A stretch of DNA of 64,000 nucleotides from Galeopsis tetrahit (GCA_963675135.1 OY776120.1:61128063-61192062), one strand, 5' to 3'. Counted from the stretch's first letter, positions 1 through 10,738 are shown. Translations and numbers: made by a program. Notes: a model not told the origin generated them from the sequence alone.

Positions 1-1
1 G

Positions 2-1432
2 ACTTTAGTTCCTAGACCAGACCATGTTAATGTCATAGGGACTAAATGGATTTTCAAAAACAATACTGATGAGATGGAAAACATAATTAGAAATAAAGCT
101 AGGTTGGTTGCTCAAGGATATACACAAGTGGAAGGTGTAGACTTTGATGAAACATTTGCTCCAGTTGCTAGAATTGAATCCATTAGGTTATTACTTGCTA
201 TTGCATGCTATATTGATATAAAATTACACCAAATGGATGTTAAAGTTGCTTTTCTAAATGGGATCCTTATGGAAGAAGCTTATGTTGAACAGCCAAAAGG
301 CTTTGAAAACCCTGATTACCCTGATCATGTCTTTAAACTAAAAAAGGCTCTATATGGCTTAAAACAAGCACCTAGAGCATGGTATGAAAGGTTAACATAT
401 TTCTTAATTGAGTTTGGTTTTGTAAGAGGAGAAGCTGACAGAACACTGTTCATCAAACATGATAAAAATGATATTATGATTGCTCAAATTTATGTTGATG
501 ATATAGTATTTGGTTCTTCTTGTGACAATATGCTTAAACACTTTGTGAATGAAATGACATCTACATTTGAAATGTCCATGGTTGGTGATTTGAATTACTT
601 CCTAGGATTGCAAATAAAACAGCAAAAAGATGGGATTTTTATTTCACAAAGTAAGTATGCTAGAAGTCTTGTAAAAAGATTTGGATTAGAGAGTGCTAAA
701 CACATGAAAACTCCTATGGGATCAACTCAGAAACTGAGTAAAGACAATGTTGGCCAGAATGTTGATCCAACACTGTACAAATCAATGATAGGCAGTCTTA
801 TATATTTAAGCTCCAATAGACCTGATATTATGTTCAGTGTTTGTTTATGTGCTAGATACCAGGCTAACCCCAAAGAATCACATATGAATGCTGTTAAAAG
901 AATCATTAAGTATGTTGCAGGAACTTGTGATTTAGGCATCTGGTATAGCAAAGACACAAACTGTACCTTAATAGGGTATAGTGATGCAGATTGGGCAGGT
1001 GACTGTGATGATAGGAAAATCACAAGTGGTGGTTGCTTTTATATGGGAAACAATCTGATCTCTTAGCACAGTAGAAAACAAAACTGTGTCTCTCAATCAA
1101 CAGCAGAATCAGAATACATTGCAGCAGGGAGTTTTTGTACTCAATTACTTTGGTTGCAAAAAATGTTTCATGATTATGGCTTACCTAGTGATATTTTTAC
1201 TGTGTACTGTGATAATACTAGTGCAATAAATATATCTAAAAATCCAGTGCAACACTCATTAACAAAGCATATAAGTCTTAGACATCACTTTATAAGAGAT
1301 CTTGTTGAAAAGGAAGTTGTTAAGTTGGAGTACATATCTACTGAAAAACAATTGGCTGATATATTTACTAAAGCTCTTGATGACAAGAGGTTTTCATCTC
1401 TTCGAAAATCTCTTGGCTTGTGTAATATCTGA
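2..1432 (+). pseudogene. Copia pol 3' end: reverse transcriptase and RNase H
   Basis: The reading frame is already open at base 2 and gives the classic copia RT sequence: [57 protein letters not shown], and the catalytic YVDDIVFGS at about 496-522. RNase H follows, with [20 protein letters not shown] and the C-terminal LADIFTKAL. An in-frame TAG at 1064-1066 sits where the family has the Trp of the LISW motif (TGG to TAG); the frame then continues to TGA at 1430-1432. Integrase and everything upstream lie outside the window. This is a retrotransposon polyprotein, not a host gene. Confidence 0.95.
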
Positions 1433-1612
1433 AAATATGATCAAGGGTGTTGTATCAAATGCGGCAGCATTTGAGACAACACTAAGATAGAGTCTCTTAT
1501 TTGTTTCCTTGCTTTAATTTTCGTAATTATTGAATTAATAAAATTCCTTGTGATTGCTATTTGAATTCTGAGTGACTTGTGAAAAATACTAAAAGAGCTT
1601 ATACACCTCTCA
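1433..1612 (+). other. Element A spacer between pol and the inserted LINE
   Basis: These 180 bases after the pol stop contain no gene I can support. They join the spacer at 3720-4493, from which they were probably separated by the LINE insertion. The exact left LINE boundary is uncertain by a few tens of bases. Confidence 0.5.
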
Positions 1613-3719
1613 AAAGACTTCGTCGTCGGATGCACAGGGTCACAGGCATCGTAGAAGGTTCCCTTCCTTTCACCTACCTAGGAGTTCCGATCTTTCGAGG
1701 TTGCCCCAGGAAGGCTCATTTACAGCCTGTGGCAGATGATGTTATTGCTAAGTTTAGTCGTTGGAAGGGTAGCTCCCTTTCCTTGGCAGGGAGACGATGC
1801 TTGATTAACTCGGTTATCACGGGTTCTATGGTCCACTCTATGATGGTTTACAAGTGGCCCAGTTCGCTTCTTCGCCAGGTGGAATCTGCTATTCGCAACT
1901 TTCTTTGGAAGGGTGACATCAATCGTAAGAGTGGTTCTTGTTCGGTCTCGTGGAAGAGGGTTTGTGCGCCCTTTGGAGAAGGAGGGATGGGGGTTCGCTC
2001 CATTAGATTGGCGAATGCCTCCTTTCTCTGTAAGTTGAGTTGGGACATTCTTCAGCACAGATCTCCAGATACAACTCTGCTTCACAGGAGACACTTTTCC
2101 TCGGATGGCAGATTGCGTCCCCATGGGAGGATCTCGTCTATTGGGCCAGGTATTCGTCCTCACGTTTCGAGGCTTTCTGATGGGTCAAGGTGGCTGATTG
2201 GTAGGGATTCGACAGTCAGCTTTTGGCATGATAACTGGTTGGGATACACTATTTCTGATAAGATTGGCCTCCCGGATTGGTTTGCGGCTACCCTGAAGAG
2301 CACGGTTGGGGACTTCTTCTATGACGATTGTTGGCACTTTGAGGAGTGCTTCGTCACGGACTTCACAGATATCGTCAGAGATATACTTCAGATTCGGGTC
2401 CTTCATGGCCCTGACAAACGTATTTGGGAAGGTACTACCTCAGGGGAGCTAACCTCTTCAGTAGCCTATGACATGCTCAGATCTCCTCTCCCTCGTCTTG
2501 GTTGGTCGTCGTGGATTTGGAGTTCCTTCATTCCGATGTTTCGTTCTACGGTTATTTGGAGGGCGATATGGGGCAAGCTCCCTACTTCTGATTGGCTGGT
2601 CTCATTTGGGATTCACGGTCCTTCGATGTGTATGCTCTGCCGTAGAGACTCGGAGTCTTTAGACCACTTGTTAGCTCACTGTCCATTCACTCTGGAGATT
2701 CTTCAGCATCTGACTCAGCTTTTTGGAGTTACGATCCACACGGGGATCAGCTTTCTTGATATCTTCCTCCAGGCTACCAGAGTTCGCTTGGGTCCGCAGT
2801 CCTTGGAGTTATGGAGAGCGGCATTTGTCACTACAATTTGGGCTATTTGGGCTCTACGGAACAGGGTGGTCTTTGATGGGGTCTCTCCTTCAGTCAGACG
2901 ATGCATGGCGCAAATCGTTGCTGGTATTAGGGAAGCCAATAGCATCTCTCGGGGTTACTCTGACGGTTCAGTTCAGGATCTCTTGATTGCCAGGTCTCTT
3001 GGTGTATTGGGCAGGCACAAGCCGACTCGTCAGGGTTCGTCTGTTAGATGGATCCCTCCGGATCCGGATTGGTACAAGATCAACACGGACGGCAGTGCAA
3101 CATCCTCTCCAGGTAGTTTGCATGCAGGGGCGGTGTTTAGGAACTTCAGGGGGTTCTTTGTTGCGGCTATTGCCCAAGAGGTTGGTTGGGGTACTCCTTT
3201 TGAGGCGGAGTTAGCAGCGGCACTCATTGCTATTCAGTATGCACATTCCCAAGGGTGGCGGTTCTTATGGATCGAGTCGGACTCCAGTCTGACAGTTAGC
3301 ACTTTGATGAGCTCTACTCCCTCTGTTCCTTGGCGTCTGCAGGGTCTCTGGAGTCAGGTTCATCCTCTTACCACAGACATGCACATTCGATATTCTCACA
3401 CTTTTAGAGAGGCCAACCAGGCGGCTGACGCAGTGTCCAAGACGAATATAAACTGCATTTGGAGGGGATACCCTCCAGATTTCTTACTCACGTTCTTGCA
3501 TAAAGATTTGTATACTGTCTTTTACAGACATTGATTCTTAGAGGAGTTTACCTTTTTCCTTCACCTGGGTTTTGTCCCTAAGGAGGGTTTTCCCAGGTAA
3601 GGTTTTAACGGCACTCCGGCCTCTGGCTCGACTTGTGAGCTTATGGTTTTAGGTTTTTCTTTTTTCTTTTATATTCCATACCTTTTTATTGGCCTCTCAA
3701 ATGCTATAAAAGAAAAATC
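1613..3719 (+). mobile_element. 5'-truncated L1-type LINE inserted in copia A
   Basis: Only the 3' part of a plant L1-like LINE is present: the end of RT, the zinc-binding zf-RVT region and RNase H, then about 180 bases of 3' UTR ending in an A-rich tail near 3705-3719. 5' truncation is the usual result of LINE integration. It lies between copia pol and the post-pol ORF of element A, so it jumped in after A inserted. I could not find a clean target-site duplication. Confidence 0.75.
1630..3534 (+). pseudogene. LINE ORF2 C-terminal part (RT end, zf-RVT, RNase H)
   Basis: A continuous frame of about 650 codons is open from 1579; the first ATG is at 1630. The N-terminal part shows the LINE RT tail (SLPFTYLGVPIFRG, WKGSSLSLAGRRCLINSV, FLWKGD, GGMGVRS). 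A zf-RVT region follows with MCMLCRRDSESLDHLLAHC. The last 130 residues are an RNase H domain (INTDGSA, FEAELAAALIAIQ, ESDSS, HTFREANQAADAVSK) with the expected D-E-D-D pattern. The 3' half has no stop codons, so the insertion is fairly young or lightly mutated. It lacks the endonuclease and RT catalytic core and cannot act alone. Confidence 0.85.
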
Positions 3720-4493
3720 ACATATTAGATGCTTTATAAATCACTGAGTAATTATGGGACACGGAGCTCGCTACTACGATGATCTCTTTTCAAAAGGTGA
3801 TATAGATTGCATCAATATATTCACAAATCCGTTGAGTAACTATGGGGCACGGAGTTCGCTGCTACGATGCACTCTTTTCAAAAGATGGATCAATGTGAAG
3901 TGTGATAAAAAGAAAAAGTTATTAGAGCAACACATATGATGCAAAATCATGAAAAAACTGTGTTGAGGTGTATAGAATGCCAACAATAGTAAAAACACTC
4001 GTTAATTCAAATTCTTATCCCAATTTTCGTGGAATTAGTTATTTTTTATAATTATTAAATATTATCCTCTGAAATATTTAATTTGACTTTGTCTTCCTTG
4101 TTTATTAATTCTGGTATTATATATTCCGCCTTTTTATTACTTATTGTTTTTCAGAATTAGTATTCTCTATTTTAACCACGATCAATTAGTGGGAAGTTAC
4201 CTCCACTACTTCACTTCCCTCACTCTCCAAATCGTGCAACTCCTTCCTCTCAATTCTCCATATAAGATGAGTCTCCATAACAGTGTTGGAAAATACTTGA
4301 AAAGCCTTGTTAATGTGTTTAAGCCAGGTAATTACTGATCTTAATTTAATTTACAGCACTCAAGTATATCTAGTACCTGTGTCATATCATTCCTTGACTC
4401 ATACTTTTTAAAACCTGCTTTGCATATATCTGTAGAATTCGAAAGGTCTCCTGAATTAACTTTTTGTCTCGTTTTGTGTGTACAGCTCCTATT
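3720..4493 (+). other. Element A spacer with 88-bp tandem repeat
   Basis: This non-coding spacer between the inserted LINE and the post-pol ORF starts with a diverged tandem repeat (3745-3890). It ends with a pyrimidine-rich stretch and TGTGTACAG at about 4477-4485, just before the first ATG (4494). That resembles a 3' splice site and could serve a spliced mRNA for the post-pol ORF. The splice idea is inference. Confidence 0.5.
3745..3890 (+). repeat. Imperfect tandem repeat, period 88 bp
   Basis: The block beginning TGAGTAATTATGGGACACGG at 3745 recurs as TGAGTAACTATGGGGCACGG at 3833, and both run on to a shared CTCTTTTCAAAAG. The second copy is partial. Confidence 0.8.
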
Positions 4494-6410
4494 ATGCCTA
4501 ACAATTCTCAGGACTCTGCTACACACTCGATCTCAAACTCAAGCGACAAGAATTCTCCAAATCCTCTCAACCTTCTTGCAGAAATGACTTCATCCAACTC
4601 ACCAAACTCTCCATCATTCAGTGTAGGAACCATAGTTGTTCCTTATGCTGAAGCCCAAACTCCCACTCAAACATCTCCTCTCGAGATCGTGCCTTACAAT
4701 CCGTTTGACATTCGCACAGAAATTGCAAATGCGAACGCAGCTGCTAAAATTTCGGCCTCCAAATCACCAAATGAGCCCTCATCTGAAGCTCCCGCAACTG
4801 AAACCCCTCCAGTAACCCTATACTTCCCTCTGGGCACCCCTTTCAACACTTTGAAAGACGCCTTCGAAACCCTAAGCCTAAAAACGGCACACCCTGTTTT
4901 AGTGCTTGAAGGAGGAACACTGGACAATGCCATGTTCACAAGTAATGTGGACATGCATACTCAGCAGGAATCATCAGATGATGAAGTTCTAGCCGCTAAG
5001 TTCGAAAGGTTACACCGGCAGAAAAAGGGCAAGAAGAAGGTCGTTGTTATTCCTACTGCAAGAAAGTGGCCAGGTGGAAAGAGGAAGTCCCAAAGGAATC
5101 TGGGCAAAATTGTTGACTACACTGGGAAAAAGAAGCCCAGAACAGATGGGAACTCATCCGATCCCATTGCAGTGTCCGACTCTGAACCAGAAGCAGAGCA
5201 AGAACAAACTACAGCTCAGATGGAAGAAGCAGTGGCTGTCAATGAAGATGATGTAGATGAAGTGGCTGAGGAAATGGAAGAGGAGAGCGAACCCGCTCCA
5301 CCAGTCAGACGATCAAAAAGGCTTCGAGAGTCCGAGAGTATTGCCTCTCCGATGGCAATACCAGAATCATCAGATCAAGAACAGTCATCCAACTCTTCAG
5401 ATGAAGATGAAAATGAGGTATCTTCTTCTTCTGATGATAGGAATAATGACTTTGATGAGGATTATAATGATAAGTCAAGTATACAGTATAGAACTATAAG
5501 AACTAGGCAGATTCTCAGTGAAAGATTGATTAAAATTCCTGATTTTGAAGAGATGAATCTGCTTGATTGGTTTAAAGAAAGATCTTTACTGAATGCCTTA
5601 CAATTTGCTTGTCCTTATGTTGTTGACTGGATATATGAGTTCTATGCTAATATCCCTCAATATGCTGGTGATTCAAACTCCACAAGATATGGACAGTTTT
5701 GGTTTAGAGGAACTAGGCATATGATTACCCCTAGAAGGATCAATATTCTGCTTAAAACAAAAATTATGGAGGATCCTGTTGTTACTGATCATGATGTCAT
5801 GATAAGCATTTTGACAGGGGGAGTAATCACCAAATGGAGAAGAAGAATTTTAGCCTCTAAACTGACTAGTTTGTATTCTGTCTTGCATAAACTGGTTTGT
5901 TTTAATTGGCTGCCTAGCACAAACAACACCACTCTTACCCTAGAACAGGCCGTTTTGATGTACAAGATTGGACACTTAAAAAGGTTTAACCTAGGACAGG
6001 TTATTTTCACTAATATCATGACCTTTAAGTCTGATATGACTGGAAGAAGCATACTACCTTATCCATGTCTTGTGTACAAATACCTGTTGGACAAAGACTT
6101 TGAGAGATATGAAGATGAAGTTGTAAGCTCCTATATCCCAGGGTTTAGCATCTCAAATCAGTTCTTAGTGCGAGGTGAAAGGGTGGTTGATCTTCCTTTA
6201 GGAAGGAATGATGATGAAGAAGGCCCAAGTACAACAACCAGTGCTCCAGCTAATGATCCCTTCCATAGTTCCACACTGCCTCCAGAAGGAGCTGCCTCCT
6301 CTATTTATTTATCTTCCCATTATATAATGAGGCAGATTGATATCTTGCAGGGATCTATTATTAATTTGCAGCACTCTGTGGAGGATCTATTAGTCCAAAA
6401 GAAATTTTGA
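4494..6410 (+). CDS. Post-pol ORF of copia A (env-position ORF)
   Basis: The ORF encodes about 638 residues from the ATG at 4494 (frame open from 4464). Residues 1-170 are Ser/Thr/Pro-rich and look disordered. Basic patches follow (RQKKGKKKVVV, WPGGKRKSQRN), then a long acidic Ser/Glu/Asp stretch containing RRSKRLRESES. The C-terminal 300 residues look folded: LLDWFKERSLLNALQF, YEFYANIPQY, GQFWFRGTRHMITPRRINIL, TLEQAVLMYKIGHLKRFNLG. This resembles the family annotated in plants as 'putative plant transposon protein' (PF20167-like, from memory and not searched). I see no signal peptide or clear membrane segment, so 'envelope' describes its position only. It stops at TGA, but the frame reads on to 6596. 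Confidence 0.75.
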   Translation: MPNNSQDSATHSISNSSDKNSPNPLNLLAEMTSSNSPNSPSFSVGTIVVPYAEAQTPTQTSPLEIVPYNPFDIRTEIANANAAAKISASKSPNEPSSEAPATETPPVTLYFPLGTPFNTLKDAFETLSLKTAHPVLVLEGGTLDNAMFTSNVDMHTQQESSDDEVLAAKFERLHRQKKGKKKVVVIPTARKWPGGKRKSQRNLGKIVDYTGKKKPRTDGNSSDPIAVSDSEPEAEQEQTTAQMEEAVAVNEDDVDEVAEEMEEESEPAPPVRRSKRLRESESIASPMAIPESSDQEQSSNSSDEDENEVSSSSDDRNNDFDEDYNDKSSIQYRTIRTRQILSERLIKIPDFEEMNLLDWFKERSLLNALQFACPYVVDWIYEFYANIPQYAGDSNSTRYGQFWFRGTRHMITPRRINILLKTKIMEDPVVTDHDVMISILTGGVITKWRRRILASKLTSLYSVLHKLVCFNWLPSTNNTTLTLEQAVLMYKIGHLKRFNLGQVIFTNIMTFKSDMTGRSILPYPCLVYKYLLDKDFERYEDEVVSSYIPGFSISNQFLVRGERVVDLPLGRNDDEEGPSTTTSAPANDPFHSSTLPPEGAASSIYLSSHYIMRQIDILQGSIINLQHSVEDLLVQKKF

Positions 6411-6596
6411 ATGGATCTACTTTCCACTTCAACAGGAGGAGCAGCTGGCAGTTCACACAATCAGCCTACTAACATTGTTGCTCCTATTGTAGATGAATCG
6501 GGTTCAATTCCTGGCCGAACTACTGAACTTGCTGCTGACACTACAATGAGTGAGAGAGATGAACAGGACATCCAGGATCTCTATGGTGATCTGTGA
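6411..6596 (+). pseudogene. C-terminal continuation of the A post-pol ORF
   Basis: Directly after the TGA at 6408-6410 the same frame stays open for 61 codons, ending in the acidic tail RDEQDIQDLYGDL. The composition matches the upstream ORF, so the TGA is probably a nonsense mutation splitting one protein. Natural termination at 6410 is the alternative. Confidence 0.55.
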
Positions 6597-6970
6597 TCTG
6601 GATGCATGATAAGCTTGAAGACAAGGGGAGAACTTACACTATGGGGGAGTATATGCAGACTATGGAGATGCAGCTGATACATATTCAGCCCAATCCTTTC
6701 CCATGTGTTATTCCAGTTCTTATCTTGTTGTAAAAGCTTTGTAGTTATGTTTTTTTTTTCAAACTCTATTATTTACATTCTGTAATTATTTAGGATTTAT
6801 TTTTGCCTAAGTTATTTAAATCTAAACAAGTTTTTTTGGTTTAGATGTTGTTAATTTTAATTTGATCTTATACATATTGTTACTTCATATTTTTGGAATA
6901 TCAATTGTGTAAATTTCTTAATCAATGTTTCTGTTGTGTGAACTTCAGTTATGTTGATGTAAAAAGGTCA
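6597..6970 (+). other. Element A 3' untranslated region
   Basis: This T-rich non-coding stretch lies between the post-pol ORF and the polypurine tract. No ORF or RNA gene was seen. Confidence 0.6.
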
Positions 6971-6983
6971 AATTGGGGGAGAT
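6971..6983 (+). promoter_or_regulatory. Polypurine tract of copia A
   Basis: AATTGGGGGAGAT lies immediately before the LTR start TGTTG. The same tract occurs before the LTR of copia B at 7875-7887. It is the plus-strand primer site of the element. Confidence 0.85.
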
Positions 6984-7726
6984 TGTTGATGTTGATATAA
7001 GTGTTTTGTTTAATGATCCAACACTAACAGCCGAGTGTTGTGTTTAATGTTCCCAACACTTATGACAACATCAGAATTTGCCCTTCCTTTTATCACTAAC
7101 TCCGATCTTACGCTTGTTGTCTAATGATGTCCCCAGAGCAGTTAGAAGACGTGGGCAACACCCAAGTCATGCTATTGCGTGGGAGTGAGAAGTTATTAGA
7201 CATGGTATAACAAGTCCCTAAATTCTAGGAATGGTGGAGAGAAGTTTATAACCGCATGATCTTACGGCTGTGATGATCATGGGAGTTGATGGCAGTTCGT
7301 GCATGAAGCCTATAAATACAGAAGCTGCCCTCAACACAAGACACACAAGAAGGAAAGCTAAAAACGACTACTATACTATTGAACGCTATATATGCTTCTA
7401 GTTAGGAATATCTTTGTTTCTTCTTGTAGATCTTCATAATATTGTAAACCCGAATAGTAGTGTGTTAGATCATAGTCCTATTTACTAGGTTGTGTGATTA
7501 GATCTATGAGGGAGATACTTTCATAGAACTTAGTAAATCATTATACACTTTCGTAGTGTAATTATACACCTCAAAGAGGTTGTACTCCTTTCACATATTT
7601 TTATATAGTGAACAGCGTAGATTATTTTATAATCTACGCAAATTTTGAATACTTCTATTTACAGTACGTCCATTTTAATTTCCGCTGCATAGTGTTGTCT
7701 GGACAGTGCCAACACGACAGACAACA
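6984..7726 (+). repeat. 3' LTR of copia A (743 bp)
   Basis: It starts with TGTTG right after the polypurine tract and ends with the perfect inverted CAACA at 7722-7726. It contains a TATA box (7311-7320). The 5' partner LTR is outside the window, so divergence cannot be measured. Confidence 0.85.
7311..7320 (+). promoter_or_regulatory. TATA box in LTR A
   Basis: TATAAATACA within the LTR, about 327 bases from its start, is a likely RNA polymerase II TATA box for the retroelement. Confidence 0.55.
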
Positions 7727-7874
7727 TCTCTGATTTCGCACGCACACACACTTTCAGTTACAATAGGTATTGTCTTGATTAGCATTTAGACTTGATGTTA
7801 ACCTCACCTAAATACATAATACTGAGTGTGTATAGAAATATATGTGCATTAGGTGTGTTGTAGTCGAAAGGTCA

Positions 7875-7887
7875 AATTGGGGGAGAT
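7875..7887 (+). promoter_or_regulatory. Polypurine tract of copia B
   Basis: AATTGGGGGAGAT is identical to the tract of element A and directly precedes the LTR. Confidence 0.8.
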
Positions 7888-8700
7888 TGTAGATGTTGTT
7901 AACTCTTAAATGCTTTAACATTATCAACAACATCTTAATTTGACCTTCGTTGATTTATTCGAAGTCCTTTCTGAAATGTTACATTAAATGTTGTACTAAA
8001 TGCTCTCACATTCAGGTACGATTCTAGAAGCTTCTACAAAAGTCTAGAACCTAGAAGATTCCAGAATGTTGGAGAACGTGATAGAAGAGTTTGGAGCAGT
8101 TTAGAACGACCTGGAAGATGGAAGAAGGGTCTAGAGAGATCATGGAAGTTGAGTTCCTAAAAAATAGGATCTCATAATGGAAGGATCTAGAACTCGGCTA
8201 TTGCTCTATAAATACCGCTGGAGTCTTTCATTTCAAAGTATGCACTATTCGAGTAATACCTATTCTGAGTGTTCATCCCTGGTTAGGAGTTAGGGTCAGT
8301 AGTTGTATCATTTAATGTACACCGAGGGATACCACACCTTCCCGTGTATTTAGTTCTAGTCTTGTATCGAGTGAGAGTGAATCATAGATCAGATTAGTTA
8401 TTTAGACAGTGTTCTTACACTTAAGTCTATTTGCGGATTCAGGCACCTGCCTCGATTGTAGTTTCGGTTTGTGGAATTTTGAAGTAATTGCTGAGACATT
8501 TCACACGACATTTTCGTAACTGAGGAACTAAGTTATTGTTTTCGCCGTAAGGCTTAGCATAGGTTTTGTTATTAATAAAATCTATGTTAAAAAATATTCC
8601 ATTGTGTTCTTATTGTGTTTTAGTGTTTTAGACTTCCGCTGTGTACTGTGTTTACTTTCTGCATTCTGTTAGAGTTAATGCTACACTAATTGTCTCAACA
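7888..8700 (+). repeat. 3' LTR of copia B (813 bp)
   Basis: It begins TGTAGATGTTG and ends GTCTCAACA. The start is one base away from the TGTTG expected to pair with CAACA, so it has mutated. A TATA box (TATAAATA) is at 8208-8215. It is followed directly by internal sequence of copia C. Confidence 0.75.
8208..8215 (+). promoter_or_regulatory. TATA box in LTR B
   Basis: TATAAATA in the LTR is the likely promoter TATA box of the retroelement. Confidence 0.5.
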
Positions 8701-10309
8701 TTCAGTGTAACATTGTTCTGTTTTTTTACTTAAACACTAGATACAACCCCACGCACACTTTCACAGACCATCTCCACTGATATGCAAAAAGCCAAGTCCA
8801 CAATGGAGGAGTTCACCAAATCTGTGAAAAAGAAGCACAAGCTACTTGTGAAGAACCACAATAAGAATGTCAATGCTATCAAACATGTGGTTAAGCAAGC
8901 ACTAAGGCAAAAGACTGCACTTCAGAGGAAAATGGTTGAAGAACTTAGGTTGGCCATGGTGAAGGAGTCCTCAACTAAGTTTACAAGTGATGTATTTGCA
9001 AAGATTTTTGAAGATGTAGTGGCCAACGTCACTGAACTTCTCAAAGCCAAGTTGGATGAAACTTTGAAGGCTACCATGGAGGCTGTTGTGGAGCAGAAGA
9101 TGAAGCCAATTCTTGCATTTGTGAGCATGAGCAATGACAAAATGTAGAACATCCATGATGAGAATGTTTATCTCCTGAATGAGATCAAATCCTTGAACCA
9201 GGCACAAGCTCTGATGTTAGTCACTATGAGTGATTTGAAGCCCCAATGTTTTGATGTTGCCAAAAAGGGGGAAAGAGAAAGAGCAAGAGTTAAAGGTGAC
9301 TTGAAGATTGGCATCAGCAGCAGCTCTGATCCTAAGTCCAAAGAGCCTAAGATTGAAGGGAAAGGGAAGCAAGTGATGAGCCTAGAGGACTTAACAGAAG
9401 AAGAACAACTTGATATAGCTGTAAAGAATTCTATGGCATCAATTTAGGAAGAGGAAGCTAGATGGCAGCAAACGCCAGGTGGAGAGTCAACAGGCTTGGA
9501 TAAGGATGAAGAAGATATCTATGTGAGGGGGAAAGTAAAGAAAGTGAAGAAAAGCAAGAGAAGAGAGGAAACCTTCACTGATTTCCCAAGCAGCCTGATC
9601 CTGCCAACTGAGTTTAGAATTGAAGATGAACCCAACCCCAAGAAAAGCAAGATTGTTGAAAGGAAGAGAGCACCAGTCTTAGCTGATGACCCTTCAAAGT
9701 TGTTTGAAGAAGGATTTGGGAAGGACCCTGAAACTCAGCAGGAGCTGTCAATGGAAAGAGCCTGAGAGAAGATGAAGGCTCTCGTGGAAGCAAACAGAGC
9801 AAGGGATAAGAGAAGGGAGCAGTTTGTGAAGCCAAGGAGAAAGAGAGCTTCATACATTCAACTGAAACCCAAATTGTTGGTCAGGATGGATACCAAATAT
9901 CCTTATCTTAACACCTGAGTCCCAATCTCACTGAATGATCATTGGGAGGAAGTCAATAGAGAATTTGTATATAACTTCTATGTCATAGTGAGATGGCTTG
10001 ATGAAGATGTGGAGAGTATTTTCACTCAGTTTATGTATGATAACCACAGGGATCTTTATCAAAAACTCTTTGTTGCAGCTGAAATGGCAAGAGTTCAAAT
10101 TCAAGGCTCCTAGACCAATTCTCTACATACCCCCAAAGTTTAGTGGAGGCTTCATTGATCAGCATAAGATCCTACATGAATTCATTGACATCATGAAGAT
10201 TGAGAAGCTGAAAGTAGGACCCAAAGGAACCAATAAGGAGATCATGGATCTGAAAAGAAGAGTGTGGGCACAATATGGGATGGTGCCACCATCTGAAGAT
10301 GATCTTTGA
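8701..10309 (+). pseudogene. Post-pol ORF C-terminal half, copia C
   Basis: The translation is clearly homologous to the C-terminal third of the post-pol ORF of copia D on the other strand (14305-16481). Shared segments include QKAKS, VVEQKMK, NIHDENVYLL, MSDLKPQCFD against MSELKPQCFD, DPSKLFEEGFGKDPETQQ and RVWAQYGMVPP. Homology begins near 8764. The copy is broken by TAG at 9145-9147 and near 9445, TGA near 9763 and 9916, and a frameshift near 10100. It ends at TGA 10307-10309. Coiled-coil-like heptads and Lys/Glu-rich composition are visible; no enzyme motif is recognised. Confidence 0.8.
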
Positions 10310-10596
10310 AACAGATAAGTTTCCTTTCCTTTATTTATATGCTGGTCATGAACTACAAGCTCTGATTGGTTAACTGAACTATCATCTTGTTTTGTATTGT
10401 TTATTCATATCAATGAAAAGTTAACCATTTTGCTTCAAGAGATAATATCTCATTATCTCAACTAACCTGACATTACCTATATGTGCTTGAACTGTTATTG
10501 TGCTAACATTTTCTTTTAGGAAATTTGACTTAGTCATCTTTACTGAAGATCTATAGTAGTATAGTCAAGTCACCATTGTATAGGTTTTGGCATCAT
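10310..10596 (+). other. Copia C 3' untranslated region
   Basis: No coding sequence is seen. This AT-rich stretch leads to GGTTTTGGCATCAT and the polypurine tract, matching the 3' end of copia D. Confidence 0.6.
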
Positions 10597-10611
10597 AAAA
10601 AAAGGGGAAAT
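10597..10611 (+). promoter_or_regulatory. Polypurine tract of copia C
   Basis: The purine run AAAAAAGGGGAAAT precedes the LTR start TGTTGG and matches the corresponding tract of copia D on the - strand at 13816-13830. Confidence 0.75.
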
Positions 10612-10617
10612 TGTTGG

Positions 10618-10738
10618 TAGGGGTGGGCATTCGGTCGGTTCGGTTCGGTTTTGACCTTTTTTCAACCGAATCGAAATAACCAAAGTTTTAAAAAAATGAA
10701 CAGAACCGAAATTATATAAAAACCGAACCGAACCGAAT
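10618..10738. mobile_element. hAT-like remnant 1, truncated
   Basis: It starts TAGGGGTGGGCATTCGG, a typical end of plant non-autonomous hAT elements, followed by runs of CGGTTCGGTT and the complementary AACCGAACCG. The expected right end (CCCACCCCTA) and the 8-bp repeat of the flank ATTGTTGG are absent, so the right end has been deleted. Confidence 0.6.

Larger units (their letters stand above)
1..7726 (+). mobile_element. Copia element A (Sirevirus-like), 3' part
   Basis: This is the 3' portion of a Ty1/copia LTR retrotransposon whose 5' part lies before the window. In order it holds the RT/RNase H end of pol (2-1432), an inserted 5'-truncated LINE (about 1613-3719), a spacer, a post-pol ORF (4494-6596), a polypurine tract (6971-6983) and one LTR (6984-7726). 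The order pol, extra ORF, PPT, LTR is the known layout of Sirevirus-type copia elements. The element is dead: pol has a nonsense codon and the post-pol ORF has an internal stop. The 5' LTR and PBS are outside the window, so the TSD cannot be checked. Confidence 0.85.
7727..8700 (+). mobile_element. Copia element B, 3' end only
   Basis: About 160 bases of internal sequence, a polypurine tract (7875-7887) and an LTR (7888-8700) are present. The abrupt start beside LTR A suggests that A inserted into B close to B's 3' end, leaving B's remainder beyond the left edge. No coding sequence of B is visible. Confidence 0.7.
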
